From Shewanella halifaxensis HAW-EB4 (GTDB lineage: Bacteria > Pseudomonadota > Gammaproteobacteria > Enterobacterales > Shewanellaceae), in the NCBI RefSeq assembly GCF_000019185.1, contig NC_010334.1, positions 4,774,001-4,838,000 on the forward strand: a DNA stretch of 64,000 nucleotides, written 5' to 3'. The translations under genes were made by a program, and so were the position numbers. Below the pieces are notes generated by a model, which saw only the letters and a list, made by a program, of their open reading frames with translations, had not been told where the DNA came from and ran no database searches. Positions 62,321-64,000 of the stretch are shown here, piece by piece (positions within the stretch are counted from its first letter, which is position 1; every line of letters begins with the position of its first letter).

Positions 62321-62664
62321 CTATAACCAACCTGTTTATCGAGTTAAACCGATTATGCGCTTTTAACAATTGTCGATTATAGATACCTCTTTCTTAATCG
62401 GGATTCACTTCACGCTAATACCACTTTATTAGTAGGCTTTGTGAGTTACGTCATACAAACATTACGGACATAACTTTTAACTCCATATCGAATCCGTTCA
62501 CATTTAGAAACACTGTAAAACATCGCAAATTTTGAGAGAAAATTTATTCGAGAGCTGCCTCACGAATAAATTTGTCACTGAAAAAATGGCGTGACTTAGT
62601 TCACCTTTAGCAACTGAACTTGCGTTTATCGTTACCTCATTCCCTGATTGAGGATTACGAGAAA
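62321..62664. promoter_or_regulatory. Divergent control region between the TetR gene and the second flavoprotein gene
   Basis: Contains a perfect inverted repeat, AAATTTATTCG and CGAATAAATTT, with a 12-base spacer (62540-62573). This is either an operator for the TetR protein or an RNA hairpin in the flavoprotein leader. No gene seen. Confidence 0.6.
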
Positions 62665-64000
62665 ATGCAAGGTAGAAGAAACTTTTTAAAACTGAGTGCT
62701 GGTGCTGCCGTAGGTAGTTTAGCGGCAACATTACCCGGTACCGTACAAGCTAAAACCTGTGGCGAAATTAACTGGGACGAAAGCGTAGACGTGATTGTTG
62801 TCGGCTCTGGCTTTGCAGGTCTTTCTGCTGCTGTAAATGCTAAACGCCAAGGCCTAGGTTCAGTACTTGTTTTAGAAAAGATGCAAGTGATCGGTGGTAA
62901 CTCAGCCATTAACGGCGGCTGGTTAGCGATCCCTAAGAATCCTATCCAGTTGGCTCAAGGCGTGAATGACGACTCTCCAGAAGAGTTAGTCAAAGATCAG
63001 ATCATCTCTGGCCGTGGCATGCAAAACGAACCTGCGCTACGCCAGATCGCTAACCGCTCTCTAGATGCTTACCATCTTTGTATCGATACCGGCGTTAAAT
63101 TTCGTGACGGTTTTAATATCCAAGTGGGCGGTCACAACAAGGCGCGTGCTATTCGAACTCAACATGGTACTGGCGGCGACATCACCACCAAGTTATATGA
63201 AGCCGGTGTAAAAGAGGGCGTTGATTACCGTCTACAGCACTACATCGAAGACTTCATCATGGACGGTCAGAAAATCGTCGGCGTTAAGGTTCGTAAGAAC
63301 TACCGCTTCCCCGATCTAAAAACCGGCACCACTATCTTTGTTAAAGCCAACAAGGCCGTTGTACTCGCTAATGGCGGCTTCGCTCGCAACATGAAGCTAC
63401 GTGAAGCGGTTGATCCATCACTCGACCCAACACTCGATTGCACCAATGCGATGGGAGCGACAGGTGAAGTCACTCTAACGGCGATGGCATACGGCGCACT
63501 GCCTGTGCACATGAACCTTATCCAAACAGGCCACTGGGGCTCTCCAGATGAAGGCGGGTTTGGTTGGTCAAACGCCTTGCTATCTATCGGCTGGCACCAG
63601 GGTGTTGCTATCAGCGTGCTAAACGGTAAGCGTTTTATGGACGAGCGTGCTGACCGTAAGACCTGCTCTGAAGCCATTATGAAAAACCGTAACGCCGACG
63701 GCAGCCCAGCTTACCCAGTGGTGTTCTTCAACTATAACAACTATGCCAACGATGACCGTGTTGTTCGCGCACTGCGCGACAAGATGGCTTGGAAGGTCGA
63801 CTCACTAGATGAGATCGCGGCTAAGTTCGATATTCCAGCTGCTGAACTTAAGCGCAGTATTGTTGAATACAACAAGCACGTTAGCGACCGTAAAGATCCG
63901 CTATTCAAGCGCAAGATGGATACGGCAGAAACGCTAACGGGTCCATTTGTAGTGTCACGCATCTGGCCAAAAGTGCATTACTGCATGGGCGGTCTGAAAA
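62665..64000 (+). CDS. Second exported fumarate-reductase-like flavoprotein (3' end beyond window)
   Basis: Open from the ATG at 62665 to the window end (445 codons, no stop). Tat-type leader GRRNFLK with cleavage near residue 29, FAD motif VVGSGFAGLSAA (about 45-56), VIGGNSAINGG, GKRFMDERADRKTCSEA (catalytic Arg region) and VHYCMGGLK at the end of the window. Same superfamily as the protein at 42984 but clearly diverged: the substrate-side segment is RAIRTQHGTGG instead of RAHIPANASGG. A cytochrome partner may lie just outside the window. Substrate unknown. Confidence 0.92.
   Translation, partial: MQGRRNFLKLSAGAAVGSLAATLPGTVQAKTCGEINWDESVDVIVVGSGFAGLSAAVNAKRQGLGSVLVLEKMQVIGGNSAINGGWLAIPKNPIQLAQGVNDDSPEELVKDQIISGRGMQNEPALRQIANRSLDAYHLCIDTGVKFRDGFNIQVGGHNKARAIRTQHGTGGDITTKLYEAGVKEGVDYRLQHYIEDFIMDGQKIVGVKVRKNYRFPDLKTGTTIFVKANKAVVLANGGFARNMKLREAVDPSLDPTLDCTNAMGATGEVTLTAMAYGALPVHMNLIQTGHWGSPDEGGFGWSNALLSIGWHQGVAISVLNGKRFMDERADRKTCSEAIMKNRNADGSPAYPVVFFNYNNYANDDRVVRALRDKMAWKVDSLDEIAAKFDIPAAELKRSIVEYNKHVSDRKDPLFKRKMDTAETLTGPFVVSRIWPKVHYCMGGLK

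Noticed and set aside
61854..62366. 170-aa plus-strand ORF over the TetR gene
   Set aside because: Antisense to an intact TetR gene, with no recognisable domain and no ribosome-binding site; a shadow frame.
62665..64000. Truncated pseudogene
   Set aside because: The missing stop is only due to the window end; the frame and all motifs are intact up to the last base.

Overview
The window reads as one chromosomal stretch of a Shewanella-like marine gammaproteobacterium. Evidence: a complete bpf/lap-type biofilm adhesin operon, two Tat-exported fumarate-reductase-like flavoproteins (one beside a separate tetraheme cytochrome c), an ilvLGMEDA operon beside ilvC/ilvY, and abundant c-di-GMP proteins. 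No rRNA, phage, IS element or CRISPR array was seen.

Layout. 1-11.2 kb: 3' end of a giant RTX adhesin, then its type I secretion ABC transporter, membrane fusion protein, TolC-like outer membrane protein, OmpA-like lipoprotein, LapG-type periplasmic protease and LapD-type c-di-GMP receptor. 11.25-12.0 kb: a repeat-rich spacer and four minus-strand tRNA genes (Arg-CCG, His-GTG, Pro-TGG twice). 12-27.9 kb: a GAF-GAF-GGDEF-EAL protein, Rep helicase, a TetR-controlled RND efflux pair, UbiK, a PAP2 phosphatase, an Lrp-family regulator, an NSS-family Na+ symporter and a copper-type TonB receptor. 27.9-39.5 kb: a class V aminotransferase and the branched-chain amino acid block: ilvA, ilvD, ilvE, ilvM, ilvG, a 31-codon ilvL leader with attenuator, ilvC, and divergent ilvY. 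Between ilvE and ilvD the operon carries 88-bp tandem repeats and thirteen perfect copies of a 7-bp unit. A relic of a second ilvY 3' end follows ilvY.

39.6-46.5 kb: a diguanylate cyclase, two LysR regulators and the most interesting locus: an exported flavoprotein, a tetraheme cytochrome c and a signal-peptide-bearing member of the histidine/phenylalanine ammonia-lyase family with an atypical MIO motif and atypical selectivity residues. I infer a periplasmic pathway in which an amino acid is deaminated to an alpha,beta-unsaturated acid that is then used as a respiratory electron acceptor. A second flavoprotein of the same superfamily, with a divergent Cys-tailed TetR regulator, starts at 62.7 kb and runs off the window.

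46.6-62.3 kb: an Aer-like chemoreceptor, a DUF5666-like lipoprotein, a two-component system, a variable spot (an orphan AT-rich gene, a small Gly/Asn-rich gene and several short-hairpin arrays) next to comM, a CSS-EAL phosphodiesterase, two tandem PlsC-family acyltransferases, a small lipoprotein and a second branched-chain aminotransferase.

All functional names rest on motif recognition and gene order; no database search was run.
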